From Hyperoodon ampullatus (taxonomy: Eukaryota; Chordata; Mammalia; Artiodactyla; Ziphiidae), in assembly GCA_949752795.1 (NCBI GenBank), contig CATKHW010000008.1, forward strand, positions 1,860,001 to 1,924,000: a stretch of DNA of 64,000 bases, written 5' to 3'. Positions 1 through 10,400 of this stretch are shown here, one piece after another. Each line of letters starts with the position of its first letter. The stretch's first letter is position 1. Under the pieces are notes generated by a model. It did no database searches. It was not told the DNA's origin and worked only from the letters and a program-made list of their open reading frames with translations. A program made the position numbers and the translations under genes.

Positions 1-369
1 CCTCTCAGTCCCAAGTGTCCAGCCTTATGCCACATACAGCTGTCGTTGTAGATAGGGTCATTCCAGGTTTTATCAGAGCCCCTGAAGGAATTATAAAGAA
101 CTTCCCTGCTTTTGTGTTTTGTTTTTGAAATTCCTTTTTATAGTGGGTTTGAGCTGATTCTCACTGCCATATTTATGCCAGTCTAGACACACTTGATTCC
201 CTTATGGAGATATATCAATACATAGGTTTTAAGATTCTTACTAGTCAGATATATTCCTCTTCGGGAAATATGGGGTTTTGAGTCCCTTTCACTGAGGAAA
301 GTGTAGGTCTTGTCTATTCCGTATTTGGTTTTTGGAACGGTACCTGTACTTCTATCAAACTCTAGTTTT

Positions 370-991
370 ATGCATCACCCCACCTCTCCTTCCCCCTTAA
401 GCAGGCATAAGGGTCTTTTCTAAATGTGAGAATCTGTTCTCATTCCTATCTCAGTTCATGTGTAGCCATGTTTACAAGACCCCCATAAGTGGTATCTTAT
501 GATAAGTTTCTTTTTCTCTGTGACTTATTTCACTTAGAATCATCGTACGTGAATCCACTCATTTTGCTGCTACTGGCCTTATGACATTGATTTCATGGCT
601 GAGGGATATTCCATCGTACTTAAGTAACACAAGTTCTTGAACCATTTTTGTCTTTCCTGGGATATTTAAGGTGTACCCAAGTTGAGCTTCTTGTAAGCAG
701 TGCAGCCCTTAATGTTTTGGTGGCTTTGTCTTATTGATTTTCAGTTTTCCCAAGGTATATTCCCTAGAATGGAAGTGCACTTGGCTCTGTAGCTCTGTTG
801 TTTACTTGTTTTAGGGAACACAATGCACGCCTCCAGAGAGGCAGTTGGCAATTTACATCTCACCCATCAGCATAACTAGGCTCCCTGTTCTCCAGGGCCT
901 GTCTTGCCTTTCTGGTTTTTACACATTTTGCGGATGTCCCTATTGACCAATGGGAAGTGATACGTCTTTGTAATGCAGATTTTCATTGCCC
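370..991 (-). mobile_element. L1-like 3' end fragment, antisense, inside unit 1
   Basis: The + strand carries, in the right order, landmarks of the reverse complement of a mammalian L1 3' end. These are a pyrimidine-rich CACCCCACCTCTCC stretch, CTGTGACTTATTTCACTTAG at 518-537, GGCTGAGGGATATTCCATC at 597-615, GCAGTGCAGCCC near 700, GGCAATTTACATC at 846-858, and GGGAAGTGATAC followed by a GCAGATTTTCATTGCCC-like end at 951-991. L1 has related strings such as GGCTGAGTAATATTCCATT and CAATTTACATTCCC. The match is diverged, and the minus-strand frames are broken or meaningless, so this is a fossil captured into a satellite and not an active element. Boundaries are approximate and the subfamily is not assigned. 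Confidence 0.72.
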
Positions 992-1001
992 ACTTGCTTG
1001 C

Positions 1002-1073
1002 TTGGCCAAAAAGGGTGTATGCGTTTTCTCCTGAATATATTCAGGAGAAAACGCATACGCCCTTTTTGACCAA
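1002..1073. repeat. 72-bp palindrome, copy 1
   Basis: Two 36-base arms with no spacer, centred between 1037 and 1038 (GAATA/TATTC). The arms differ at only 2 of 36 positions, and the central 34 bases (1021-1054) are a perfect palindrome. Both mismatches are transitions, and one is a TG facing a CG (left arm GGGTGTATG against right-arm complement GGGCGTATG). Such a sequence can extrude a cruciform or fold as a hairpin in single strands. No transposon family is assigned. Confidence 0.95.
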
Positions 1074-1844
1074 GTTCATCATTGTCGAAATTGTGCCACA
1101 CTTCCCGTGCTTTAAAGGTGATTACAATGTACCTCTTGAAGTCTGTTTCCTGCTATTCTGGCTCGCTTTCAAGTCCGCCTCATTGCCTTCCCTCAACAGA
1201 TTTTTGGACGATAGTTTTCCTTTATTACTCGGCCATTTTCTGAATTGCTCTGCCCCTGAGCTCCAGTTTTCAACTCGTTTTTTGTGAGCTGACCGCAAGT
1301 CTAAAATTTTGTTTCAGTACCTATACTGTTTCCCAGCGGGTGGCTGAGAGTTTGGTTAATTCTTCTCCCTGACCGGAAATTACAGTGATATGTGCCCGTC
1401 CAAATGCCTAACAGCTACTCTCATTGCTTCTCCCTCTTCCCTTTCATCCTCTGCCAATTAGGCAACCTGTGCGAACCAGGAGGTTAAAGGGTCTGTCTCT
1501 CCAAGTTGGGAGATTGATAGCAAAGCAGTTGGACAGTCAAAGCAGAGCACCCGGATAGGGACTATTAGTCGAGTTTTAGAATCCTTCCATATTCACATTG
1601 TGACCATTCTCTAGGTTTCCCGTACACGTTATAGCTGTAGTAATATTCCCTTCAAGCTGGAGAGTTGGGACCCATGGAATGGGTGCCACACATTATTGCT
1701 TTAAACGGTCTGTATTTGTTCTCCCAATCTCACCAATCCTCTCAGTCCCAAGTGTCCAGGCTTATGACACATCCAGCTGTCTTTGTAGATAGGGTCATTC
1801 CAGGTTTCATCAGAGCCCCTGAAGGAATTGTAAAGAATTTCCCT

Positions 1845-1868
1845 GTTTTTTTTTTTGTTTTTGTTTTT
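1845..1868 (+). repeat. T-rich tract in unit 2
   Basis: Run of T broken by two single G bases, followed by GAAATTCC. The same position in units 1, 3 and 4 has shorter, more interrupted T tracts, so the length varies between copies by slippage. Confidence 0.8.
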
Positions 1869-2111
1869 GAAATTCCTTTTTATATTGGGTTAGAGCTGAT
1901 TCTCACTGCCATGTTGCTACCAGTGTAGACACACTTGAATCCCTTACGGAGACCTACAAATACATAGGTTTTAAGATTCTTACTAGACACATATATTCCT
2001 CTGCAGGAAATATGGGGTTTTGAGTCCCTTTCACTGAGGAAGGTGTAGGTCTTGTCTATTCCGTAGTTGGTTTTTGGAACGGTACCTGTACTAATATCAA
2101 ACTCTGGTTTT

Positions 2112-2732
2112 ATGCATCACCCCACCTCTCCTTCCCCCTTAAGCAGGCATAAGAGTGTTCTCTCAATGTGAGACACTGTTCTCTTTCCTAACTCAGTTCA
2201 TGTGTAGCCATGTTTACAGGACCTTCATAAGTGATATTTATGATAAGTTTCTTTTTCTCTGTGACTTATTTCACTTAGAATCATCGTAACTGAATCCACT
2301 CATTTTGCTGCTACTGGCCTTATGACATTCATTTCATGGCTGAGGGATATTCCATCATTCGTAAGTACCACAATTTTTTGAACCATTTTTCTCTTTCCTG
2401 GGATATTTAAGGTGTACCCAAGTTGAAGTTCTTGTAAGCAGTGCAGCCCTAAATTTTGTGATGGCTCTGTCTTATTGATTTTCAGTTTTCCCAAGGTATC
2501 TTCCCTAAACTGGAAGTGCCCTTGGCTCTGTAGCTCTGTTGTTTCCTTGTTTTAGGGAACACAATGCACTCCTCCAGAGAGGCAGTTGGCAATTTACATC
2601 CGGCCCATTAGCATAACTAGGCTCCCTGTTCTCCAGGGCCTGTCTTGCCTTTCTGGTTTTTACACATTTTGCGGATGTCCCTTTTGACCGTTGGGAAGTG
2701 ATACTTCTTTGTAGTGCAGATTTGCTTTGCCC
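2112..2732 (-). mobile_element. L1-like 3' end fragment, antisense, inside unit 2
   Basis: Same segment as in unit 1, with the same ordered landmarks (CTGTGACTTATTTCACTTAG near 2258, GGCTGAGGGATATTCCATC near 2339, GGCAATTTACATC near 2587). Being present at the same offset in each unit, it was captured before the satellite was amplified. The minus-strand frame at 2300-2494 crosses it but shows no reverse-transcriptase motif and ends within the unit. Confidence 0.72.
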
Positions 2733-2742
2733 ACTTGCTTGC

Positions 2743-2814
2743 TTGGGCAAAAAGGTCGTTTGCGTTTTCTCCTGAATATATTCAGGAGAAAACACATACG
2801 CCCTTCTTGGCCAA
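2743..2814. repeat. 72-bp palindrome, copy 2
   Basis: Same palindrome at the same place in unit 2, centred between 2778 and 2779. It has five mismatches between arms, all in the outer part; the central 30 bases around GAATATATTC remain perfectly symmetrical. One mismatch turns the right-arm CGC into CAC, as CpG decay would. Confidence 0.95.
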
Positions 2815-3850
2815 GTGCATCATTGTCGAAGTTGTGCCCCTCGTTCTGTGCTTAAAAGGCGATTCCAATGTACCTCTTGAAATCTGTTTCCTGCTATTCT
2901 GGCTCGCTTTCAAGTCCGCCTCGTTGCCTTCCCTCAACAGATTTTTGGACGATAGTTGTCCTTTATTACTCTGCCAGTTTGAGAATTGCTATGCCCTAGA
3001 GCTCCATTGTTCAACTCGTTTATTGGGAGCTGACCGCAAGTCCAAAATTTTGGTTCAGGAACTATACTGGTTCCCGGCGGGTGGCTGAGACTTTGGTTAA
3101 TTCTTCTTCCTGCCGGGAAACCAGAGTGACATATGCCCGTCCAAATGCCTAACAGCTACTCTCTCATTGGTTCTCTCTTTTCCCTTTCATCCTCTGCCAA
3201 ATTGGCAACCTCTGCGAACCAGGAGGTTAAAGGGGCTGTCTCACAAAGTTCGGAGATTGATAGTAAAGCAGTTGTAAATTCAAACAGGAGCACCAGGACA
3301 GGGACTATTATTTGAGTTTTAGAAACCTTTCGTTTTCACAGTGTGTCCATTCTCTATGTTTCCCGTACATGTTATAGCTTTAGTAATATTCCCTTCAACG
3401 TGGAGAGTTGGGACCCTTGGAATGTGTGCCATGCATTATTGCTTTAAATGGTCTGCATTTGCTCACAGAATCTCACCAATCCTCTCAGTCCCAAGTGTCC
3501 AGCCTTATGCCACATCCAGCTGTCGTTGTAGATAGGGTCATTCCAGGTTTCATCAGAGCCCCTGAAGGAAATGTAAAGAATTTCCCTGTTTTTCTGTTTT
3601 GTTTTTGAAATTCCTTTTTATAGTGGGTTTGAGCTGATTCTCACTGCCATGTTTATGCCAGTCTAGACACACTTGATTCCCTTACAGAGTCATATCAATA
3701 CAAAGGTTTTAGGATTCTTTCTAATCAGATATATTCCTCTGCGGGAAGTATGGGGTTTTGAGTCCCTTTCACTGAGGAAAGTGTAAGTCTTGTCTATTCA
3801 GTAGTTGGTTTTTGGAATGGTACATGTACTAATATCAAACCCTGGTTTTA

Positions 3851-4476
3851 TGCATCACCCCACCTTTCCTTCACCCTTAAGCAGGCACAAGAGTGTTTTC
3901 TAAATGTGAGACTCTGTTCTCTTTCCTAACTCAGTTCATGTGTATCCAGCCATGTTTACAGGACATTCATAAGTGATATCTTATGATAAGTTTCTTTTTC
4001 TCTGTGACTTATTTCACTTAGAATCATCGTACCTGAATCCACTCATTTTGCTGCTATTGGCCTTATGACATTGATTTCATGGCTGAGGGATATTCCATCG
4101 TATGTAAGTAACACAATTTCTTGAACCATTTTTGTCTTTCCTGGGATATTTAAGGTTTTACCCAAGTTGAGGTTCTTGTAAGCAGTGCAGCCCTAAATTT
4201 TGGGTTGGCTCTGTCTTATTGATTTTCAGTTTTCCCAAGGTATATTCCCTAGACTGGAAGTGCCCTTGGCTCTGTAGCTCTGTTGTTAACTTTTTTAAGG
4301 GAAAACAATGCACTCCTCCATAGAGGCAGTTGGCAATTTACATCCTGCCCATCAGCATAACTAGGCTCCCTGTTTTCCAGGGCCTGTCTTGCATTTCTGG
4401 TTTTTACACATTTTACGGAGGTCCCATTTCACCGGTTGGAAGTGATACTTCTTTGTAGTGCAGATTTGCATTGCCC
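3851..4476 (-). mobile_element. L1-like 3' end fragment, antisense, inside unit 3
   Basis: Third copy of the captured segment, with landmarks in the same order. It ends at GCAGATTTGCATTGCCC (4460-4476), which is closer to the L1-type GATTTGCATTTCCC than units 1 and 2 are. The breakpoint with non-L1 sequence lies a few bases before the palindrome in every unit. Confidence 0.72.
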
Positions 4477-4486
4477 GCTTGCTTGC

Positions 4487-4558
4487 TTTGCCAAAAAGGG
4501 AGTATGCGTTTTCTCCTGAATATATTCAGGAGAAAATGCATACGCCCTTTTTGGCCAA
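4487..4558. repeat. 72-bp palindrome, copy 3
   Basis: Same palindrome in unit 3, centred between 4522 and 4523. There are three mismatches between the 36-base arms. The central 28 bases are perfectly symmetrical, and the right arm again shows a decayed CpG (ATGC where copy 1 has ACGC). Confidence 0.95.
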
Positions 4559-5223
4559 GTGCATCATTGTCGAAGTTGTGCCCCTCTTCCTGTGTCTTAA
4601 AGGTGATTCCAATGTAGCTCTTGAAATCTGTTTCCTACTATTCTGGCTCGCTTTCAAGTCCACCTCATTGCCTTCCCTCAACAGATTTTTGGAAGATTGT
4701 TGTCCTTTATTACTCTGCCAGTTTGTGAATTGCTGGGCCCCTGAGCTCCATTTTTCAACTCTTTTTTTGTGAGCTTGCCGCAAGTCCCAAATGTTGGTTC
4801 AGGACCTATACTTGTTCCCGGCGGTTGGCTGAGACTTTGGTTAATTCTTCTTCGTGCAGGGAAATTAGAGTGAGGTGTGCCATCCAAATGCCTAACAGCT
4901 ACTCTCTCTTTGTTACTCCCTCTTCCCTTTCATGCTTTGCCAATTTGGCAACCTGTGTGAACCAGGAGGTTAGAGAGGCTGTCTCTCCAAGTTGGGAGAT
5001 TGATAGTAAAGCAGTTGGAAATTCAAATTGGAGCACGAGGATAGGGACTATTAGTTGAGTTTTAGTAACCTTTCATCTTCACAGTGTGTCCATTCTCTAG
5101 GTTTCCCGTACTTGTTATAGCTGTAGTAATATTCCCTTATATCTGGAATGTTGGGACCCAAGGAATGGGTGCCACGCATTATTGCTTTAAAGGGTCTGCA
5201 TTTGCTCACCCAATCTGACCAAT

Positions 5224-5720
5224 CCTCTCAGTCCCAAGTGTCCAGCCTTATGCCACATCCAGCTGTCGTTGTAGATAGGGTCATTCCAGGTTTCATCAGA
5301 GCCCCTGAAGGAATTGTAAAGAGTTTCCCTGTTTTTTTGTTTTGTTTTTAAATTCTTTTTATCGTTGGTTTCAGGTGATTTTCACTGCCATGTTTATGAC
5401 AGTGTAGACACACTTGATTCCCTTACGGAGACATATCAATACATAGGTTTTAAGATTCTTACTAGTCAGATATTTCCTCTGCAGAGAATAGGGGTTTTGA
5501 GTCCCATTCACTGAGGAAGGAGTAGGTCTTGTCTATTCTGTATTTGGATTATGGAATGGTACCTGTGCTAATATCAAACTGTGGTTTTATGCTTCTCCCC
5601 ACCTCTCCTTTCCCCGAAAACAGGCATAAGTATGTTTTCTATATGTGAGACTCTGTTCTCTTTACTAACTCAGTTCATGTGTACCCATGTTTACATTTCC
5701 TTCATAAGTGATATCATATG
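5224..5720 (+). repeat. Satellite unit 4, truncated
   Basis: Partial unit of 497 bp. It follows unit 3 from CCTCTCAGTCCC through the T-rich tract and the start of the L1-like segment, ending at TTCATAAGTGATATCATATG. Units 2 and 3 continue at this point with GATAAGTTTCTTTTTC, whereas here the next bases (TCAGAATGCTCC) already belong to the 24/25-bp minisatellite. The remaining ~1.25 kb of the unit, including its palindrome, is absent. The copy also has more small differences than units 1-3, for example TTACATTTCC where the others read TTACAGGACC or similar, as expected of an array-edge copy. Confidence 0.93.
5590..5720 (-). mobile_element. L1-like fragment cut by the satellite junction, unit 4
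   Basis: Only the first ~130 bases of the L1-like segment remain, ending in TTCATAAGTGATATCATATG. The minisatellite starts immediately after. The break therefore falls within the L1-derived part, just before the position where CTGTGACTTATTTCACTTAG would follow. Confidence 0.6.
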
Positions 5721-7450
5721 TCAGAATGCTCCATTGCTCTTGTCATCATAATGCTCCAAGATGCTTGTCACCACGATTATCCATGGTCTTCTCATCACAA
5801 TGCTCCATTGTCATGCCATCACATTGATCCATGTCCCTTGCCATCACAATTCTCCACCTCATTGTCATCACAATATTCCATGACATTTCTCATCACAATG
5901 TTACATGCTTTCGTCATCACAATTCTCCGTGCACTTGTCATCGCAATGCACCCTGAACCCTGTCATAGCAATCTCCATATGAATGTCATCACAATACTTC
6001 ATGACATTGTTATAAAAATTCTCAATGACCCTTGACATCACAATGCTCCCTGCCATTGTCATCACAATTCTCCATGACCCTTGTCATCACAGTGCTCCAA
6101 GACCGCTGTAATCACAATTCTCCATGCCACTTTTCATCTCAATGCTCCATGAACAGTGTCATCACAATGCACTATGACCATCATCATAATGATTCATGCT
6201 ATTGTCATCACAATGAAATCAAAATGCTCCATGTCCTCTGTCATCACAATGCTCCAAAGCTTTCTGATCACAATGTTCCCTAACACTTGTCATCACATGC
6301 CCCATGACGCTCGTCATCACAATTATGCAAGGTCTTCTCATCACAATGCCCCATGACCTTTGTCATCACAAAGCTCCATGACCCTTTGCATCACAATGCT
6401 CCATGCCATTGTCATCACAATGTTCAATGAAATCTCTCATTCCTATGCTCCATGCGCTTGTCATCACAATGCTCCATTACACCTGTCATAACAATGCTCC
6501 ATGACCCCTGCCATCAAAATTTTCAACGGTCTTGTCATCACAAGGCTCCCTGACCCTTGTCATCACAATGCACCATGCCCATTATCATAATGATTCATGC
6601 TTTTGTCATCACAATGAAATCAAAATGCTCCATGTCCTCTGTCATCACAATGCTCCAAACCCATCTGATCACAATGTTCCATAACACTTGTCATCACATG
6701 CCCCATGACGCTCATCATCACAATTATGCAAGGTCTTCTCATCTCAATGCTCCATGTCCTTTGTCACCACAATTCTCCATATACCTGGCATCACAATGCT
6801 CGCTGACAGTTGTCATCAGTATGCTCCTTGAACACAGTCATGACAAGGCTCCATGCCTTTTTCATCACAATGATCCATTCCCTTTTCATCACAGTGCTCG
6901 AAGACCCCTGTTATCACAATGCTCCATGACTCCAGTCATCACAATGCTTCATGACACTTGTCATCACAATGGTCAATGACCTCGTCACACAAAGCTCTGT
7001 GACCTTTGTCACCACAATGCTCCATGAAATTTTTATCACAATGCTCTGTGACCCTTGTCATCACAAAGTTCCATGCCTTTGTCAGCACAATGCTCCATGA
7101 CCCTTGTCATCACAATGCTCGATGCGCGTGTCAGCACAATGCTCCACATCCTTGTCATCAAAATGCTCCATAAACCTTGTCATCACAATGCTCCATGCAC
7201 TTCTCCTCAAAATGCCTTCTCACCACTGATATCACAATGTTCCATCACTAGTCATCACAATACTCCCTCACCCCTGTCATCACAATATTCCAGGAGCCCT
7301 GTAATCACAATTCTCCAGGCCCTTGTCATCACAAAGCTCCATGACACATGTCATCAGAATGCTCCATGGACTTCTCATCACAATGCTCCATGCCCTTGTC
7401 ATCACAATGCTCCAAGACCCCTGTAATCACAATGTTCCATGCCCCTAATC
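5721..7450 (+). repeat. Left edge block of the minisatellite
   Basis: First 1.7 kb of the array after the junction. Recognisable variants begin at once: the ATTATCCATGGTCTTCTCATC string near 5779, the GTTACATG string at 5900, and the GAAATCAAAATGCTC string near 6215. A stretch around 6156-6356 is repeated 401 bases downstream around 6557-6757, shown by the rare AATTATGCAAGGTC string at 6321 and 6722. The 7055-7426 part closely matches blocks near 42.4, 48.7, 51.2 and 55.9 kb. Confidence 0.85.
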
Positions 7451-10400
7451 GTCAGAATGCTCCATGAGACTTGTCATCACAAGGCTCCATGACCCTTGTC
7501 ATCGCAATGTTCCAAGCCCTTGACCTCAAAATGCTCCATTACATTTGTCATCACCATCCTCCATGACACTTGGTAACACAATGCTCCATGCCATTGTCAT
7601 CAAAATGGACAATGACATATGTCATCACAATGCTCCCTGACACCTGTCTTCTCAATAATCCATGATCTTGTCATCACAATGTTCCATGCCCTTGTCATCA
7701 CAATGCGCCATGCCCACTGTCATCAAAATAATCCATGAAACATGTCAGACAAATGCTCCATGCCCCTGTCATCACAATGCTCCATGCCCTTGTGATCACA
7801 ATGCTCCATGTCCCATGTCATCACAATGCTCCTTGACTCCAGTCATCACAATTCTTAATGACCTTTGTTCTCACAATGGTCCATGCCCTCGTCACACAAG
7901 GCTCTGTCACCTTTGTCACCACAATGCTCCATGCCCTTGTCATCTCAATGAGCCATGAACCCTGTCATCACACTGCACTATGCCCATCATCATAATGCTC
8001 CATGCTATTGTCATCACAATGAATTCAAAATGCTCCATGACCTCTGTCATCACAATGCTCCAAACCCTTGTGATCACAATGTTCCATAACACTTGTCATC
8101 ACAACGCCCCATGACGCTCGTCTTCACAATTATCCATGGTCTTCTCATCACAATGTTCCATGACCTTTGTCATCACAATGCTCAATACACTTGTCATCAC
8201 AATGCTCCCTGACTCTTGCCATCAGTATGCTCCTTGAACACTGTCATGACAAGGCTCCATGCCTTTTTCATTACAATGATCCATGCCATTTTCATCACAA
8301 TGCTCCAAGGCCCCCGTAAGCACACTGCTCCTTGCCCTGGTCATCACAAAGCTCCATGACACATGTCATCAGAATGCTCCTTGGACATCTCTCACAATGC
8401 TCCATGCGCTTGTAATCACAATGCTCCAAGACCCCTGTAATCACAATGCTCCATGCCCCTTTTCATCAGAATGCTCCATGAGACTTCTCATCACAAGGCT
8501 CCATGGTCTTCTTATAAGAGTGCTCCAGGACCTTGTCATCACAATGCTCCATGACCCATTTCATCAGAATACTCCATGAATATTTTCAGCTCAATGCTCC
8601 GTGATCTTCTCATTACAATGCTCCATGACCCCTGTCATCACAATGCTCCATGCTCCTTGATATCAAAATGATCCATGACCTCTGTCATCACAGTGCTCCA
8701 AACCCTTGTGATCACATTGTTCCATAACAGTTGTCATCACAACGCTCCATGATGCCTGTCATCACAATACTCCATGCCCTTGTCATCACAATGCTCCATG
8801 AACTTTGTCATCACAATGCTCAATACACTTGTCATCACAATGCTCCCTGACACTTGTCGTCAGAATGCTTCTCGAACCCTGTCATGGAAAGGCTCTATGC
8901 CTTTTTCATCACAATGCTCCATGCCCTTTTCATCACAATGCTCCATGCCATTGTCATCACAATACTCCACAAGCTTGTCATCAGAATGCTCCATGACCCT
9001 TTTCATCACAATGCTCCATGACACCTGTCATCACAATTCTCCATGCCCCTTGTCATTACAGTTCTCCATGACGCTCGTCATCACAATTATCCATGGTCTT
9101 CTAATCACAATGTTCCACCGTCTTGCAATCACAATGCTCCATGTCCCTTGAATGTACAATGTTACATGCTCTTGTAATCACATTGTCCATGCACTTGTCA
9201 TCGCAATGCTCCATGACCCCTGTCATAGCAAGCCTCATGTGCTTTTCATCACAGTGCTTCACGAACTTGTCATCAAAATTTTCAAAAGCCCTTGTCATCA
9301 CAATGCTCAATGCACTTTTCATCACAATGCTCCATGACCATTGTCATCACAGTGCTCCAAGCCCTTGTCATCACAATGCTCCATTACCTTTGTCGTCACA
9401 ATCCTCCATGACAATTGTCATCACAATTCTCCTTGCCATTGTCATCACAATGGAACATGACATATGCCATCACAATGAACCCTGACACCTGTCTTCACAA
9501 TACTCCGTGACCTTGTCATCACTATGCTCCATGCCCTTGTCATCACAATGCGCCATGCTGACTGTCATCACATTAATCCATGAAACTTGCCAGAACAATG
9601 TTCCATGCCGCTGTCATCACAATGCTCCATTCCCTTGTCATCACAATGCTCTGTGACTCCAGTCATCACAATACTTCATGACATTTTTCATCACAATGAT
9701 CCATGCCCTCGTCATCACAAGGCTCTGTGAACTTTGTCACCACAATTCTCCATGATCTTTTCATCCCAATGCTCTCTGAGCCTTGTCATAACAACGCTCC
9801 ATGCCTTTGTCAGCACAATGCTCCATGACCCTTGTTATCACAATGCTCCATGCGCTTGTCAGAAAAATGCTCCATGACCCATGTCATCACAGTGTGCCAT
9901 GCACTTGTCATCACAATGCTCCCCAAACTTGTCATCACAATGCTCCATAAACATTGTCATGACAAAGCTCCATGCACTTCGAATCAAAATGCTCTCTCAC
10001 CACTGATATCTCAATTTTCCATCACTAGTCATCACAATACTCCCTCACCCCTGTCATCACAATGTTACACGGCCTTGTCATCACTAGGCTCCATGACCCG
10101 AGTAATCACAATGCTCCATACCCCTTTTCATCTCAATGCTCCTTGAACCCTGTCATCACACCGAACCATGCCCATCATCATAATGCTTCATGCTATTGTC
10201 ATCACAATGAAATCAAAATGCTCAAAAAGCTCTGTCATCACAATTGTCCCAACACTTGTGATCTCAATGCTCCATAACACTTATCATCACAACGCCCCAT
10301 GAGGCTCGTCATCACAATTATCCATGCACTTCTCATCACAATGTTCCATGACCTTTGTCATCACAATGCTCAATACACTTGTCATCACAATGCTCCCTGA

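Larger units (their letters stand above)
1..1737 (+). repeat. Satellite unit 1 (~1.74 kb)
   Basis: First full-length unit, phased on CCTCTCAGTCCCAAGTG. It runs through unrecognised sequence (1 to about 365), an L1-like segment (about 370-991), a 72-bp palindrome (1002-1073), and further unrecognised sequence with CTTCCCTCAACAG and the GGGAGATTGATAG region near 1507. Its T-rich tract (about 103-127) is interrupted by C and G, unlike the purer tract in unit 2. The open frame at 973-1287 spans the palindrome and is not taken as a gene. Confidence 0.9.
1738..3480 (+). repeat. Satellite unit 2 (~1.74 kb)
   Basis: Second full-length unit, 1743 bp, with the same internal order as unit 1. Its T-rich tract at about 1845-1868 is longer and purer than in the other units, which indicates replication slippage. 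Its palindrome (2743-2814) is the most decayed of the three. The open frames at 1665-1928 and 2714-3088 have counterparts in neighbouring units at the same offset, which follows from unit duplication rather than coding selection. Confidence 0.9.
3481..5223 (+). repeat. Satellite unit 3 (~1.74 kb)
   Basis: Third full-length unit, 1743 bp. It keeps all landmarks: the L1-like segment at about 3851-4476, the palindrome at 4487-4558, and the GGGAGATTGATAG marker near 4995. A short insertion near 3945 (TATCCAGCCATG where units 1 and 2 read TAGCCATG) separates it from the others. Confidence 0.9.
1..5720 (+). repeat. Array of ~1.74-kb satellite units with an L1-like segment
   Basis: Four head-to-tail copies of one long unit. 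The marker CCTCTCAGTCCCAAGTG occurs at 1, 1738, 3481 and 5224 (spacing 1737, 1743, 1743), and the palindrome core at 1021, 2762 and 4506 (spacing 1741, 1744). Copies differ by scattered substitutions and small indels, so they are related but not identical. Unit length and L1 content resemble what I recall of the common cetacean satellite (about 1.75 kb, reported as L1-derived); this identity is inferred from length and composition, not from an alignment. The unit phase is arbitrary because the window opens inside the array. An unnamed mammalian satellite is the alternative. No gene is supported in the array. Confidence 0.95.

Noticed and set aside
1002..1073. Palindrome as a transposon terminal repeat or a transcription terminator
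   Set aside because: There is no target-site duplication, no transposase and no flanking element; the T-rich sequence nearby belongs to the inverted arm itself. Reported only as a palindrome.
973..1287. Open frame of 104 residues with counterparts at 2714-3088 and 4458-4772
   Set aside because: The frame sits at the same offset in three satellite units and crosses the palindrome, which reads as a similar peptide on both strands. Amino-acid changes between copies are frequent, the C-termini differ, and there is no domain or regulatory context. Shared ancestry of the units explains it.
1665..1928. Open frame repeated at 3408-3608 and 5148-5351
   Set aside because: Conserved only because the satellite units are duplicates. 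It runs into the T-rich tract and has no recognisable domain.
2300..2494. Minus-strand frame over the L1-like segment as a possible L1 ORF2 remnant
   Set aside because: The orientation fits L1, but the residues show no usable ORF2 motif, and equivalent frames are not kept in units 1 and 3. Annotated as a fossil L1-like fragment instead of a gene.
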